A DNA stretch of 64,000 nucleotides from CAYPNF01 sp964411985. Lineage in GTDB: Bacteria; Verrucomicrobiota; Verrucomicrobiia; Limisphaerales; J093. The notes beneath the pieces are model-generated. The model saw only the letters and a program-made list of their open reading frames with translations, did no database searches and was not told the origin of the DNA. Of the stretch, positions 51,201 to 59,283 are shown in pieces. The translations under genes were made by a program, and so were the position numbers. The stretch spans positions 1-64,000 of the forward strand of contig CAYPNF010000003.1 of assembly GCA_964411985.1 (NCBI GenBank). Direction: 5' to 3'. Positions within the stretch are counted from its first letter, which is position 1. Every line of letters starts with the position of its first letter.

Positions 51201-52167
51201 ATAAGACATCAGGCTCACCCAACTCCAGCACTTCCCCGGAACCGGTCAGGAGAAACCGATTCGTATACTCAGGGGTGGCGGCCGACACGTCGTTGACGAA
51301 GGCGACCACCGGCTGTCCTTCGATCATGTTGATCCGAAAGTTGGTCTTGGGGCGATCCATAATGGTGGTCCGCCGGTAGTTGACCACATAGAGATCCAAC
51401 GCCCCGTCGCCGTTGACGTCGGCAAGCGCTAAAGACATTCCCGCCGAACCCGATTGCACCCCAGCCTCCTGAGTCGTTTCTTTGAATTGACCTTTCCCTT
51501 CGTTGCGGAAAAGGCGAAGGCCAGCGTTCATCGTATTCACCAACAAATCCAGATCGCCATCCCCGTCGACATCGGCAAGCACCGACCCAGTGCTGTCTAG
51601 CCCAGGACACGCCACCCCAGCGGCCTCCGTCATATCCTCGAAACTCCAGTTTCCGCGATTCCGGTACAACCGGTTTCCACGATCCAACCCGCAAAAGTAC
51701 AAGTCACACCAACCGTCGCCATCCACGTCCCCAGCCGCCACTCCGGATCCACTCAGTAGGTTACGGTTCTGAATCCCCCGCTCTTCGGACAACACATTCG
51801 TGAAAAGCACCCCCGAATTGGCTCCGCTGACCAGTGTAAACCCAATCCTACCCGATTCCTGGGGAGCAAGTTCACGCCACCGGTAACCGGAGCCCGATTG
51901 CCATCCTTCCCCCGCGTGAACCAGGGAGGAAAGCGGGCCCGGTATCAGGAAAAGCCCAAGGCAAAGCCCTCCACCCCGCGCATTAAGAAATGCTGAAGCG
52001 ATCGTCTCACAAATCCTAACGATGGTAAGCCGGAGTGCCATTCGGGCTGATTCAATCCCCACAAGGGGCCAAAGATAAAGCAAGAAATTCCTGGGCAAGG
52101 CCAACCTCCCAATCCACAAGCGTACGATTTGACTTTTCAATGAAACTGGCGCAGAACTCCCTACCAT
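48292..52167 (-). CDS. Very large FG-GAP / ASPIC-UnbV repeat protein
   Basis: 1291 residues; a start at ATG 52041 is possible and would place the secretion signal (GLCLGLFLIPGPLSSLVHAG) nearer the front. Many FG-GAP beta-propeller blades with calcium-type DxDxDGxxD motifs: DVDGDGWCDLYFCG, ADVDGDGDLDLLVN, ADVNGDGALDLYVVN. UnbV/ASPIC domains occur twice, at about 620-700 and 1180-1260 (IGAKVTVTGGPVSQWQEVIA and YGTQLRIRAGGKEGPVREIH). So the protein is a double copy of the propeller-UnbV unit. Extracellular, probably binding glycans or other proteins; function of the family is not established. Confidence 0.85.
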   Translation of the reverse strand: MVGSSAPVSLKSQIVRLWIGRLALPRNFLLYLWPLVGIESARMALRLTIVRICETIASAFLNARGGGLCLGLFLIPGPLSSLVHAGEGWQSGSGYRWRELAPQESGRIGFTLVSGANSGVLFTNVLSEERGIQNRNLLSGSGVAAGDVDGDGWCDLYFCGLDRGNRLYRNRGNWSFEDMTEAAGVACPGLDSTGSVLADVDGDGDLDLLVNTMNAGLRLFRNEGKGQFKETTQEAGVQSGSAGMSLALADVNGDGALDLYVVNYRRTTIMDRPKTNFRINMIEGQPVVAFVNDVSAATPEYTNRFLLTGSGEVLELGEPDVLYLNDGKGRFTAVSFTGGAFLDEDGLSLREPPRDWGLSVQMRDFSGDGVPDIYVCNDLHSPDRVWINNGKGQFRAIARTAIRCTSTFSMGIDFGDLNRDGFVDFMVVDMLATGHKDRHTQVSQSKPMRVPPGVYENRPQNWRNTLFINRGDGTFQETAFYGGVEASNWSWMPMFLDVDLDGYEDILIPNGQMRDFQNADLANRIEAMRMAKQLTMSEITSLLKMFPDFSTPSLAFRNRRDLTFEEVGSAWGFNAKGVAQGTTKADLDNDGDLDVIVNRLNQEAVLYRNDTSLPRLAVELKGKAPNTSGIGAKVTVTGGPVSQWQEVIAGGHYLAGPQSRLMFAAGSLSNELQVEVRWRNGAVSQVSGMRGNRLVVVDEEAATVGGDPVPSKPRLAPLFEDASKLVAHVHHENDFDDFDRQPLLPYRISQSGPGVAWYDVDGDSHEDLVIGAGRGGTLGVYLSDGAGGLRKCPETILDRPLGRDSAGVLGLSGVIFTGSANYEDGTTNGGCLRLVDLQRKVSGEIVTGQSFSAGALAAADVDGDGSLELFVGGRVVPGRYPEPAPSLLLQNQNGRFVLRQRFEALGLVTGAVFSDLDGDCCPELLLATEWGPVRVFRWDGSKYGEITNGMGLDRFRGWWTGITTGDFDGDGRLDIAVGNWGLNSIYAKPSEEWPRLLYYGDLVDRGTVDLVEAFLDPVQRQELPLRGLIPVMAAMPFVQERIRSFEVYGNANLAQIYGDPLKKLKKLSVNTLASMVFLNRGEKWEPVLLPWEAQLAPAYGLTAADFDGDGHEDLFLSQNLYATALEFHRNDAGRGLLLRGDGAGGFRAVPGQESGIEVYGEQRGCAAGDYDLDGRLDLVVTQNGASTRLFHNVSARPGIVVRVSGPVGNPQGYGTQLRIRAGGKEGPVREIHGGSGYWSQDAPSQVLAVPSRPAVLLVQWRDGRKQVFDVPERALAISVSADGSMKTLKSF

Positions 52168-52263
52168 GGTGTTCAGGCTTCGCTTTGGCGCTGTAGCGGG
52201 GGCGCAGCTGAACTGTTGAGCCCATCAGGACAGGCTCGCCACAAACAAACATGCAACAAACTT

Positions 52264-53793
52264 ATGAAAAACAACGAATTCTCATCCTGGCTTGGTCTCT
52301 CGCTGATGGCCGGGCTGTTGACCAGCGCGCAACCGGTATCTGCCGGGGAAGTCGTCATCAACAACTTTGATCTAGCGGACGAAGTATCGGGGTGGACCTG
52401 GGAAAACTGGTCGGATCCGGCAGAAGTGGCTTTTGAGGAAACGCAAGACGCAGGGGGAGGCGCGAGCGGATCGGGCTCCATGAAGGTCACCAGTAACTTC
52501 ACGAAGGCGGCCGACCAGTACAGCCAGACAGAAGTGATCATGGCTACGGGAAGCGATGTCGACGCGGAAACCCTCTACACCAAAATAGGCTTGGACGTGA
52601 AAGTAGATCCCAGTTCGGCCCTTCGTGCCAACAGCACCGATTACGGGGCTCTCGAGGTTATATTCCGCAACGGACCCGACTGGACATGGCACAGTCTCGG
52701 CAGCGTGGCATTAACCAACACCACCGGGTGGTCCCACTTGGAGTTTGCTGTCACGGTCCCGGGCGATAAAGTCCATCATCTCACCCTGAAACTGGGGGGA
52801 AACGGGTTGACAAACACCGTTATCTACTACGTGGATAACATCCGCTGGACTGAAGCATCCGCTCAGGTTCCTGCTCCCACCCTGTCCATTGAGAAGGCAA
52901 CCCCCGGCTTGAACCTCACTGCCGGCACCTCTGGACAGTGGGACCGACAAAACATCAAATCGGTGGCGACAAGCCTGGGCTGGGTAGGTAGCTCCGCACC
53001 GGTTTCGTACTCGGTCACCATCCACAGCTTCCCCAACGCCACTAATTTTGCCGGCTTCCAGACGCACATGTACTTGGTACCCGGCACCCCGGGGACGGAG
53101 AGCTCGCCGGACTGGAATGAACCGGCTGCTATCATCGTGGGAATCCAGGGCACGGCCGACGGAGGAGGTACCGCCGCCTTCCGTTACAAGACCGACGCAC
53201 CGGGCAGCAACGGCGGGTACTTCAATACCGACCCTGCGGCTGGCCAAGTCGGATATCTGGGGAGCGTGACCGGAACCGGTATCCTGGGAACCTGGACCGC
53301 GACCTTGGCCCAGGACAACCAAATCACCCTGAAGGCACCCGACGGCAGTGCCACCAACCTGGTCATGCCTCCGGCCGATGCCCAAAAGTTCGCGGGGGAC
53401 ATCACTTTCTACTGTGGCATCATGCCAAACGAGACGAAGAATATCGGCCAGACTGCAGTCCTGAGCAGTGCCAAGGTCACCGTGGGAAGCGAGGTGGTGT
53501 TGTACGACAGTTTCAGCACGAACGGACTGAACACGGAGATATGGACATCCAACGCCAGTTCGGCCTCCTGCGTAAGTGTCGTCGGTGGGAAGGATCCGTA
53601 CTGGGTCTCCTGGACGACCCCTTCTTCCGGCTTTGTTCTCCAAACCAATGCGACGGTGAGTGCCAGCTCGTGGGGCACTCCCGACCCGGCCGTGCCGGAA
53701 TCGTTGGTCGGAACACGCAAACGCGCCCTCATCACTGAGTCCGTCGTCCCAGGTCCAAACCGGGGTTTCTTCCGGCTGATAAAACAGCCTTGA
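52264..53793 (+). CDS. Secreted protein with carbohydrate-binding-like N-terminus, unknown
   Basis: 509 residues from ATG 52264. Signal peptide (LGLSLMAGLLTSAQPVSAGE). The first 200 residues form a beta-sandwich like those of sugar-binding modules (VVINNFDLADEVSGWTWENW, and later LEVIFRNGPDWTWHSLG). The rest (about 210-480) is beta-rich; I do not recognise a family. The C-terminal RGFFRLIKQP resembles ends of many exported verrucomicrobial proteins but is not a PEP-CTERM anchor (no PEP motif or terminal hydrophobic helix). Followed by a strong terminator. Confidence 0.7.
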   Translation: MKNNEFSSWLGLSLMAGLLTSAQPVSAGEVVINNFDLADEVSGWTWENWSDPAEVAFEETQDAGGGASGSGSMKVTSNFTKAADQYSQTEVIMATGSDVDAETLYTKIGLDVKVDPSSALRANSTDYGALEVIFRNGPDWTWHSLGSVALTNTTGWSHLEFAVTVPGDKVHHLTLKLGGNGLTNTVIYYVDNIRWTEASAQVPAPTLSIEKATPGLNLTAGTSGQWDRQNIKSVATSLGWVGSSAPVSYSVTIHSFPNATNFAGFQTHMYLVPGTPGTESSPDWNEPAAIIVGIQGTADGGGTAAFRYKTDAPGSNGGYFNTDPAAGQVGYLGSVTGTGILGTWTATLAQDNQITLKAPDGSATNLVMPPADAQKFAGDITFYCGIMPNETKNIGQTAVLSSAKVTVGSEVVLYDSFSTNGLNTEIWTSNASSASCVSVVGGKDPYWVSWTTPSSGFVLQTNATVSASSWGTPDPAVPESLVGTRKRALITESVVPGPNRGFFRLIKQP

Positions 53794-53820
53794 AGTCCCC
53801 AGCTTAGTCCCGCTCGCGTG

Positions 53821-53856
53821 CGCCCCCCGGGCTTCGGTTGCCGGGGGGCGTTTTTG
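53821..53856 (+). terminator. Rho-independent terminator after secreted protein
   Basis: A perfect 10-bp stem, CGCCCCCCGG (53821-53830) with CCGGGGGGCG (53841-53850), 10-base loop, followed by TTTTT. Confidence 0.95.
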
Positions 53857-53914
53857 TTCCCAAAAAGGAGCTCGCCCTCGGCCCGTGGATTGGTCTAAAC
53901 AAGGCCTCGGCCAT

Positions 53915-54634
53915 ATGAAATCACTATCGATCCCTCTCCTTTGGGCTACAGCGAGCATGCTCGGGATGTCGCTGGTTGCCGCCACCCCCACGCCCAATCA
54001 ACTCACGGACGACGAGAAGCGGGCTGGATGGGAACTGATCTTTGACGGAACCAGCACCGGGAATTGGCGGAGTTTCGGCAAGCCAGGGTTTCCGCCAACC
54101 GGCTGGGAAGTCACGGACGGTTGCTTGCACTTGGTTCCACAAGCGAAAGGAGGCGACATTATTACCAAAGCTTCCTACCGCGACTTCGAGTTCAGCTTCG
54201 AATGGAAACTGGCACCCAAGGCAAACTCGGGAGTCAAGTACTTCATCCTCGAAGAACGTAAAGCTACCATCGGCCACGAATACCAGCTTTACGACAATCC
54301 AGAGGCCTCCCCAACTGGGCCCGGAAAAGGCGATACCGCTAGTTTGTACGACGTCCTACCCCCTTCCCCCATCCCCTCGCCCATCCGCGCTGGGGAGTTT
54401 CACCAGTCTCGCATCAAGGTGGAAGGCAAGAAGGCAGAGCACTGGCTGGATGGGCGCATGGTGCTTGCCTATGAGTTGGGAAGTCAGGCGCTCCGAGACG
54501 CCATTCAGAAAAGCAAGTTCAAGGGGGTGGACGGATTTGGAGAGAGCCAGGACGGGCACCTTCTGTTGCAGGATCACGGTGGAGAGGTCTGGTTTCGCAA
54601 CCTCAAGATCCGACGTCTGAATGTCTCCAAGTAG
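53915..54634 (+). CDS. DUF1080 secreted protein (3-keto-glycoside hydrolase-like)
   Basis: 239 residues from ATG 53915. Signal peptide ending near VAATP. DUF1080 features: WELIFDGTSTGNWRSFG at the start, FSFEWKLAPKANSGVKYFIL, and WFRNLKIRRL at the end; a concanavalin-like beta-sandwich. Some family members hydrolyse 3-keto-disaccharides, often with Gfo/Idh-type oxidoreductases; the substrate here is unknown. Its stop is 19 bases from cstA; no obvious functional link. Confidence 0.85.
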   Translation: MKSLSIPLLWATASMLGMSLVAATPTPNQLTDDEKRAGWELIFDGTSTGNWRSFGKPGFPPTGWEVTDGCLHLVPQAKGGDIITKASYRDFEFSFEWKLAPKANSGVKYFILEERKATIGHEYQLYDNPEASPTGPGKGDTASLYDVLPPSPIPSPIRAGEFHQSRIKVEGKKAEHWLDGRMVLAYELGSQALRDAIQKSKFKGVDGFGESQDGHLLLQDHGGEVWFRNLKIRRLNVSK

Positions 54635-54652
54635 GGATCGCGGAAATATCTC

Positions 54653-57031
54653 ATGAGAAAGCTGGGTCTGGGGCTTTTTTGGATCGGAGTCAGTCTCTTG
54701 GGTGCGGCCACCTATGGCGCCCTTGCTTTCCGGCGCGGCGAACCGCTCAACTCTGCCTACTTGATCATTGCCGCGGTCTGTACCTATGCAATCGGGTATA
54801 GATTCTACTCCAAGTGGATTGAAACCAAGGCATTAGGAATAAACGACCGCCGAGCACCTCCATGCGAGGTCCGGGATGACGGCCGCGACTTCGTGCGTAC
54901 CAATCCTTGGATTGTCTTTGGACATCACTTCGCCGCAATCTCTGGCCCGGGCCCACTGGTAGGTCCGGTGCTGGCCGCCCAGTTCGGCTACCTTCCCGGA
55001 ACCCTCTGGATCCTGATCGGCTGCGTCCTCGGTGGGGCAGTCCAAGATCTCGTGATTCTGTTTTGCTCGATCCGGCGGGATGGCAAATCCTTGGGACAGA
55101 TGGTGAAAGAGGAGATGAACACCACGGCTGGCCATGTGTCGCTGGTAGCGATTCTCGCAATCATGGTCATTCTGCTCGCAGTCCTCGGGCTGGTTGTGGT
55201 CAAGGCCCTCGGGGAAAGCCCTTGGGGGGTGTTCACCGTAGGGGCAACCATCCCAATTGCTCTGTTGATGGGAGCCTACCTGCGTTGGTGGCGTATTGGA
55301 AAAGTTCTCGAGGCCTCCGCCATGGGAATTGGACTCCTGCTGTTGGCAGTCTGGGGTGGGAGAATGGTCCATGGCGATCCAAGCTGGCACTCATTCTTCA
55401 AGCTCAAGGAAGAATGGCTGGCGTGGGGAATTATCGGCTACGGGATGGCGGCAAGCATTCTCCCGGTGTGGCTGCTGCTTGCCCCTCGAGATTACCTAAG
55501 CACCTTCATGAAACTGGGGACGATCGGTGCCCTGGCAGCCGGGGTCTGCCTGGTGCTTCCCGATCTCCAAATGCCTGCCGTCAGCCGGTTCGTGGATGGT
55601 TCCGGGCCAGTGGTGCCGGGTACCCTGTTCCCCTTTTGCTTCATCACCATCGCCTGTGGCGCCATCTCCGGCTTTCACTCCCTGATCGCGAGTGGCACCA
55701 CCCCCAAACTCATTACGCGCGAACGCTATTGCCGACCCATCGCTTATGGAGCCATGTGCCTGGAATCGATGGTGGCCATCATGGCGATGATCGCCGCTTG
55801 CACCCTCGAACCCGGCATCTACCTGAGCATGAATATCAAGGCCCCCGGTGCCACTCCCACGGCCATCGCTGAAAACACCGTCAAGAAAGTCCAGGCCGCG
55901 GGCTTCGCCGTTCAGGAGGACCAGATGCACGCCCTCGCCAAGTCCATGGGGGAGGACAGCCTCTTTGGACGAACCGGAGGGGCAGCCACACTCGCGGTTG
56001 GCATGGCGAAGATCTTCTCCACCGTCACCGCCGGACGATGGTTGGACCTCTGGTATCACTTCGCCATCATGTTTGAGGCGCTCTTCATTCTCACCACTCT
56101 GGACGCAGGCACCAGGGTCGGACGCTATATCCTGCAGGACTTGCTCGGATCCGCCTGGAAACCGTTGGGCGACACTCGGCACCCGCTGGCCGGCCTGCTT
56201 GCGAGTGGCCTCATGGTTGGAGGATGGGGCTATTTCCTGATCCAAGGCGTACGGGATCCGGAAGGAGGCGTGAAGGCACTTTGGCCCCTCTTTGGAATCG
56301 CCAACCAGATCCTCGCCGCCATCGCTCTTTGCCTGGCCACCACGGTCTTGCTCAAAATGCAGCTCCACTCCGAAAACGAGCCGAACCCTCCCAACTCAGT
56401 GACCCGCAGCTCCCGCCCTTGGTTAGCTCTGGTCACTCTGGTTCCCTTGGCCTGGCTCGTGACGGTGACGCTCACTGCAGGGGTTCAGAAGCTGTTCCAC
56501 GAGGAGACCAGACCAGGCTATGCGAAGATCGGTTTTCTGCAGATCGCCAAGGATGCCACCGCCCAAATCCCAAGTGCCAAGGCCTCGCTCAGTACTGCCG
56601 AAAGAACTCAAGATTCCCTCGCAATCATGGCCGCAAAAAAGAAACTGCGTGAATTGCAGATGTCTCGACGGACCAATCTCGTCGACGCAGCCGCAGTCGG
56701 CCTGTTTCTGTTCCTCGCGACCGCCATCCTCTCGCTGAGCGTCCTCCATTGGATCGGTCTGCTCGCCGGAAAACGGCCGGTCAAGACGCAGGAGTCACCT
56801 GCGGTGTGGCTCCCCGAAGCTTCGGTTGGCCCGAAGCAGGGATGGCAGATGCTGGGGGTGTTTGCGTTGGCGGGAGCGCTTGCCCGGGAACTGAGCGGGG
56901 AAGCAGAACTGGAGCGTACCACGCCACCTGTTGCGACCTCCGCAACTCCCGAAGAGGTCCGCCAGATGCGGCAGCATTCCTACCTGCACCACACCGAACA
57001 CCGATACCGGAGCATCCGACGCTGTTGCTGA
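54653..57031 (+). CDS. cstA: Carbon starvation protein CstA (peptide/pyruvate transporter)
   Basis: 792 residues, about 15-18 membrane helices. Characteristic segments: NPWIVFGHHFAAISGPGPLV (about 83-102), GCVLGGAVQDLVILFCSIRR and FALFGIANQILAAIALCLA-like near 545 (read as WPLFGIANQIL). Belongs to the CstA family of importers used during nutrient limitation. It is longer than E. coli CstA (about 700) with an inserted soluble part around 600-665 and a C-terminal extension of about 90 residues. The next gene, nadD, begins 41 bases downstream. Confidence 0.93.
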   Translation: MRKLGLGLFWIGVSLLGAATYGALAFRRGEPLNSAYLIIAAVCTYAIGYRFYSKWIETKALGINDRRAPPCEVRDDGRDFVRTNPWIVFGHHFAAISGPGPLVGPVLAAQFGYLPGTLWILIGCVLGGAVQDLVILFCSIRRDGKSLGQMVKEEMNTTAGHVSLVAILAIMVILLAVLGLVVVKALGESPWGVFTVGATIPIALLMGAYLRWWRIGKVLEASAMGIGLLLLAVWGGRMVHGDPSWHSFFKLKEEWLAWGIIGYGMAASILPVWLLLAPRDYLSTFMKLGTIGALAAGVCLVLPDLQMPAVSRFVDGSGPVVPGTLFPFCFITIACGAISGFHSLIASGTTPKLITRERYCRPIAYGAMCLESMVAIMAMIAACTLEPGIYLSMNIKAPGATPTAIAENTVKKVQAAGFAVQEDQMHALAKSMGEDSLFGRTGGAATLAVGMAKIFSTVTAGRWLDLWYHFAIMFEALFILTTLDAGTRVGRYILQDLLGSAWKPLGDTRHPLAGLLASGLMVGGWGYFLIQGVRDPEGGVKALWPLFGIANQILAAIALCLATTVLLKMQLHSENEPNPPNSVTRSSRPWLALVTLVPLAWLVTVTLTAGVQKLFHEETRPGYAKIGFLQIAKDATAQIPSAKASLSTAERTQDSLAIMAAKKKLRELQMSRRTNLVDAAAVGLFLFLATAILSLSVLHWIGLLAGKRPVKTQESPAVWLPEASVGPKQGWQMLGVFALAGALARELSGEAELERTTPPVATSATPEEVRQMRQHSYLHHTEHRYRSIRRCC

Positions 57032-57071
57032 GATTGTATTCCTTCTCGCTCCCTGTAGGATCACTCCTGGT

Positions 57072-57749
57072 ATGACCGCCCAACCTTCGGCAAAAACTGG
57101 ATCGGACGAAGCTCCCCTTCCACCAGAAGGGAGTGGGTTGTCCCTGCCGTCGAAGGCTCCCCGGTTGCGCCTGGGGCTTTTCGGGGGGTCGTTCAATCCG
57201 GTGCACTATGGACATCTTCTCGCTGCCCTGACTGCAAAAGAGGAGTTGGAGTTGAGCCGCGTTCATTTCATTCCTGCCGCCCAATCCCCCTTCAAACCGA
57301 GCGCCGCCATGGCCCCCGCGGCGGACCGAGCGGCCATGCTTCGTCTAGCCCTGGCGGATTGTCCCTGGAGTCAGGTCGATTGCCAGGAACTGGGCCGGGG
57401 AGGGGTTTCCTATACGGTCGATACCCTGCGACAATACGCCCTCGATTTTCCTGGTGCGGAGCTATTCTACCTTGTTGGTGCCGATCATCTGCAACTCCTG
57501 CCGAAATGGAAGAATTCCGGGGAGTTGGCTTCTTTGGCCACCTTCGTGGTGGTTGGCCGTCCCGGGGAACCCCCGGGGTCCCTTAACTGCCCCTCTACCT
57601 TCCGCGTCCAGTGGCTCTGCGGATTCCAGCTCGGGATCTCCTCCTCGCTGACGCGCCAGCGGGTGAAAGAACAGCGCCCAATTGATTGGCTTGTGCCCCT
57701 GCCCGTGAAGGAGTATATTCAAAGAAGAAGTTTGTATCTGAGCGACTAG
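57072..57749 (+). CDS. nadD: Nicotinate-nucleotide adenylyltransferase
   Basis: 225 residues from ATG 57072. A short Pro/Ser-rich start, then LGLFGGSFNPVHYGHLLAAL with the HxGH nucleotidyltransferase motif, LVGADHLQLLPKWKN and a C-terminal GISSSLTRQRV in place of the usual ISSTxIR. Converts nicotinate mononucleotide to deamido-NAD in NAD synthesis. nadD and rsfS are neighbours in many bacteria, as here (five-base gap). Confidence 0.93.
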   Translation: MTAQPSAKTGSDEAPLPPEGSGLSLPSKAPRLRLGLFGGSFNPVHYGHLLAALTAKEELELSRVHFIPAAQSPFKPSAAMAPAADRAAMLRLALADCPWSQVDCQELGRGGVSYTVDTLRQYALDFPGAELFYLVGADHLQLLPKWKNSGELASLATFVVVGRPGEPPGSLNCPSTFRVQWLCGFQLGISSSLTRQRVKEQRPIDWLVPLPVKEYIQRRSLYLSD

Positions 57750-57754
57750 ACACC

Positions 57755-58132
57755 ATGGATTCTAAGACACTGGCCCTCCGTTGCCGCGAACTTGCGGACG
57801 ATAAAAAAGGGGAAGACATAGCCGTATTGGACCTGCGAAAGGTCTCCTCCGTAGCTGACTACTTTGTCATCGTGACCGGCACCAGCGAACCCCACTTGAG
57901 AGCCATCGTGGACGAGATCACGATCAAGCTGTCTGAAGAGGCTGGGTTGCGTCCGAGAGCCCAGGATGGGACCCTGAAAACCAGTTGGGTGGTCCTGGAC
58001 TATGCCGACGTATTGGTTCACGTCATGCGCTCGACCGTTCGCCAACACTATGATCTGGAAGGGTTATGGAGTGACGCTCCCAAGGTCAGGGCCCGACGCA
58101 GCGCCCCGCGCAAGCGCAAGCCATCCGAGTAG
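57755..58132 (+). CDS. rsfS: Ribosomal silencing factor RsfS
   Basis: 125 residues. Core: DIAVLDLRKVSSVADYFVIV, TGTSEPHLRAIVDEI, SWVVLDYADVLVHVMRSTVR and YDLEGLWSDA. RsfS binds protein uL14 on the 50S subunit and blocks joining of subunits in starvation. A basic tail (RARRSAPRKRKPSE) follows. Directly after nadD, in the same operon. Confidence 0.95.
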   Translation: MDSKTLALRCRELADDKKGEDIAVLDLRKVSSVADYFVIVTGTSEPHLRAIVDEITIKLSEEAGLRPRAQDGTLKTSWVVLDYADVLVHVMRSTVRQHYDLEGLWSDAPKVRARRSAPRKRKPSE

Positions 58133-58166
58133 AGGGATCCTCCCCTTTTCACGCTCGGGGAGACAG

Positions 58167-58192
58167 GCCCAGCCACGCCCTTGTGGCTGGGC
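58167..58192. terminator. Bidirectional hairpin between convergent genes
   Basis: GCCCAGCCAC (58167-58176) and GTGGCTGGGC (58183-58192) form a perfect 10-bp stem with a six-base loop, between rsfS and the converging PUR-type gene. No T tract. Confidence 0.75.
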
Positions 58193-58224
58193 GGATCGTG
58201 GCTAAGAGCCGAGACCCAGTCCGC

Positions 58225-58518
58225 CTAGCTGCTGGCAGCTTCCACGGGTTTCTCGGCCGCAGCCTTGGTCATCTCCGCGACGATCCGGCTGAAATCCTCA
58301 AGACCGGGAGCGGGAATAATCACCGTATCACGACGCCCATTCACATCCTCGGTAATCCTCAAGAAACGGCCACGCGGGTTCTCCTTCAGAGTGAATATAA
58401 AGGTCTTGCGCTCGATCTGGACCTTGTCGGACTTGAGTGTATTCTCCTCCACATGAGGCTTCCCTCCGGGTGAGGTTGCGGAGTGATGAGCCGATGGGGA
58501 ACGTTCGTTCGGTGTCAT
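58225..58518 (-). CDS. PUR-domain nucleic-acid-binding protein (DUF3276)
   Basis: 97 residues. Central VQIERKTFIFTLKENPRGRF, then LRITEDVNGRRDTVIIPAPG and a helix to the end: the single PUR repeat of bacterial DUF3276 proteins (as in Borrelia BpuR). Such proteins bind single-stranded DNA or RNA and can repress translation. The N-terminal 30 residues are a polar extension. Convergent with rsfS. Confidence 0.85.
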   Translation of the reverse strand: MTPNERSPSAHHSATSPGGKPHVEENTLKSDKVQIERKTFIFTLKENPRGRFLRITEDVNGRRDTVIIPAPGLEDFSRIVAEMTKAAAEKPVEAASS

Positions 58519-58593
58519 ATATGCCTCGCGCCTGCCATACTATTCATAGTCAATAGCGCTTCTTCTGCCCTGACCCGCATTGTGACAAAATCG

Positions 58594-59133
58594 TCAGACT
58601 CTGTCAATTCTAGAGTTTCGGACCTGCGAAGCAGAATACCGCGGGCTGAAAGAGGGCCGGCTCACCCCCCAAAAGTAGAACCCTAGCGCGATCAGAGCGA
58701 CAAGGTTCCCTCCCTGGGAAAGACCATGAAACCGGCGGAAACTCTGTTGAGCTTCCAGTTTTTGCTCCGGATTGGCAGCGGAGGAATACTTGATGCGGTG
58801 AAGCGCGTTGAGCTTGGGCCCCAGCCAGAACTGGCTGGCAATCGCCACACCTAGCAAAAGCAAAAGCACCACGAGTGATCCTGCAGACGGCAATCGCCCC
58901 GCATGGAGATAATCAGCAACGACGAGCACGAGGGCTACAATCGCGCAACCCAAGAAGAGCAGGTAATATCGGCTGACCATGATTTCCGCCAACCGTTCCA
59001 CGTAAGGCCGAGGCAAAAACGCGGCTACCTCTTGAGAAAAGAAAGCTGGCCCGACCAGAAAAGTAAAAAAAACACCTGTTCCAATCCAAACCGCCGTGTT
59101 CAGCAGCGTGAGGAATCGCAGTAGGTTATGCAC
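58594..59133 (-). CDS. DUF4149 membrane protein
   Basis: 179 residues with four membrane helices: LLNTAVWIGTGVFFTFLVGP, YYLLFLGCAIVALVLVVADY, LVVLLLLLGVAIASQFWLGP, and GGNLVALIALGFYFWG. This is the DUF4149 (TMEM205-like) pattern, with a conserved His-rich helix connector (RRFHGLSQ). Function unknown. Separated by 150 bases from the upstream BrkB gene. Confidence 0.8.
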   Translation of the reverse strand: MHNLLRFLTLLNTAVWIGTGVFFTFLVGPAFFSQEVAAFLPRPYVERLAEIMVSRYYLLFLGCAIVALVLVVADYLHAGRLPSAGSLVVLLLLLGVAIASQFWLGPKLNALHRIKYSSAANPEQKLEAQQSFRRFHGLSQGGNLVALIALGFYFWGVSRPSFSPRYSASQVRNSRIDRV

Positions 59134-59283
59134 CGGGCCACTATAACTGAGGATCCCGGAATTGCCAAGGAACTCGAAAAACAGAAGTAGAAGGATCCAG
59201 AGCCGCTACCACTTCACAGCGTCCCTCGCGATTTGCACCATGCGGTAACCCTCCCCCCCAGCAACCTGCTTCCTTCCGCAAAG

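Noticed and set aside
52264..53793. PEP-CTERM sorting signal on the secreted protein
   Set aside because: No PEP motif, terminal hydrophobic helix or basic end is present.
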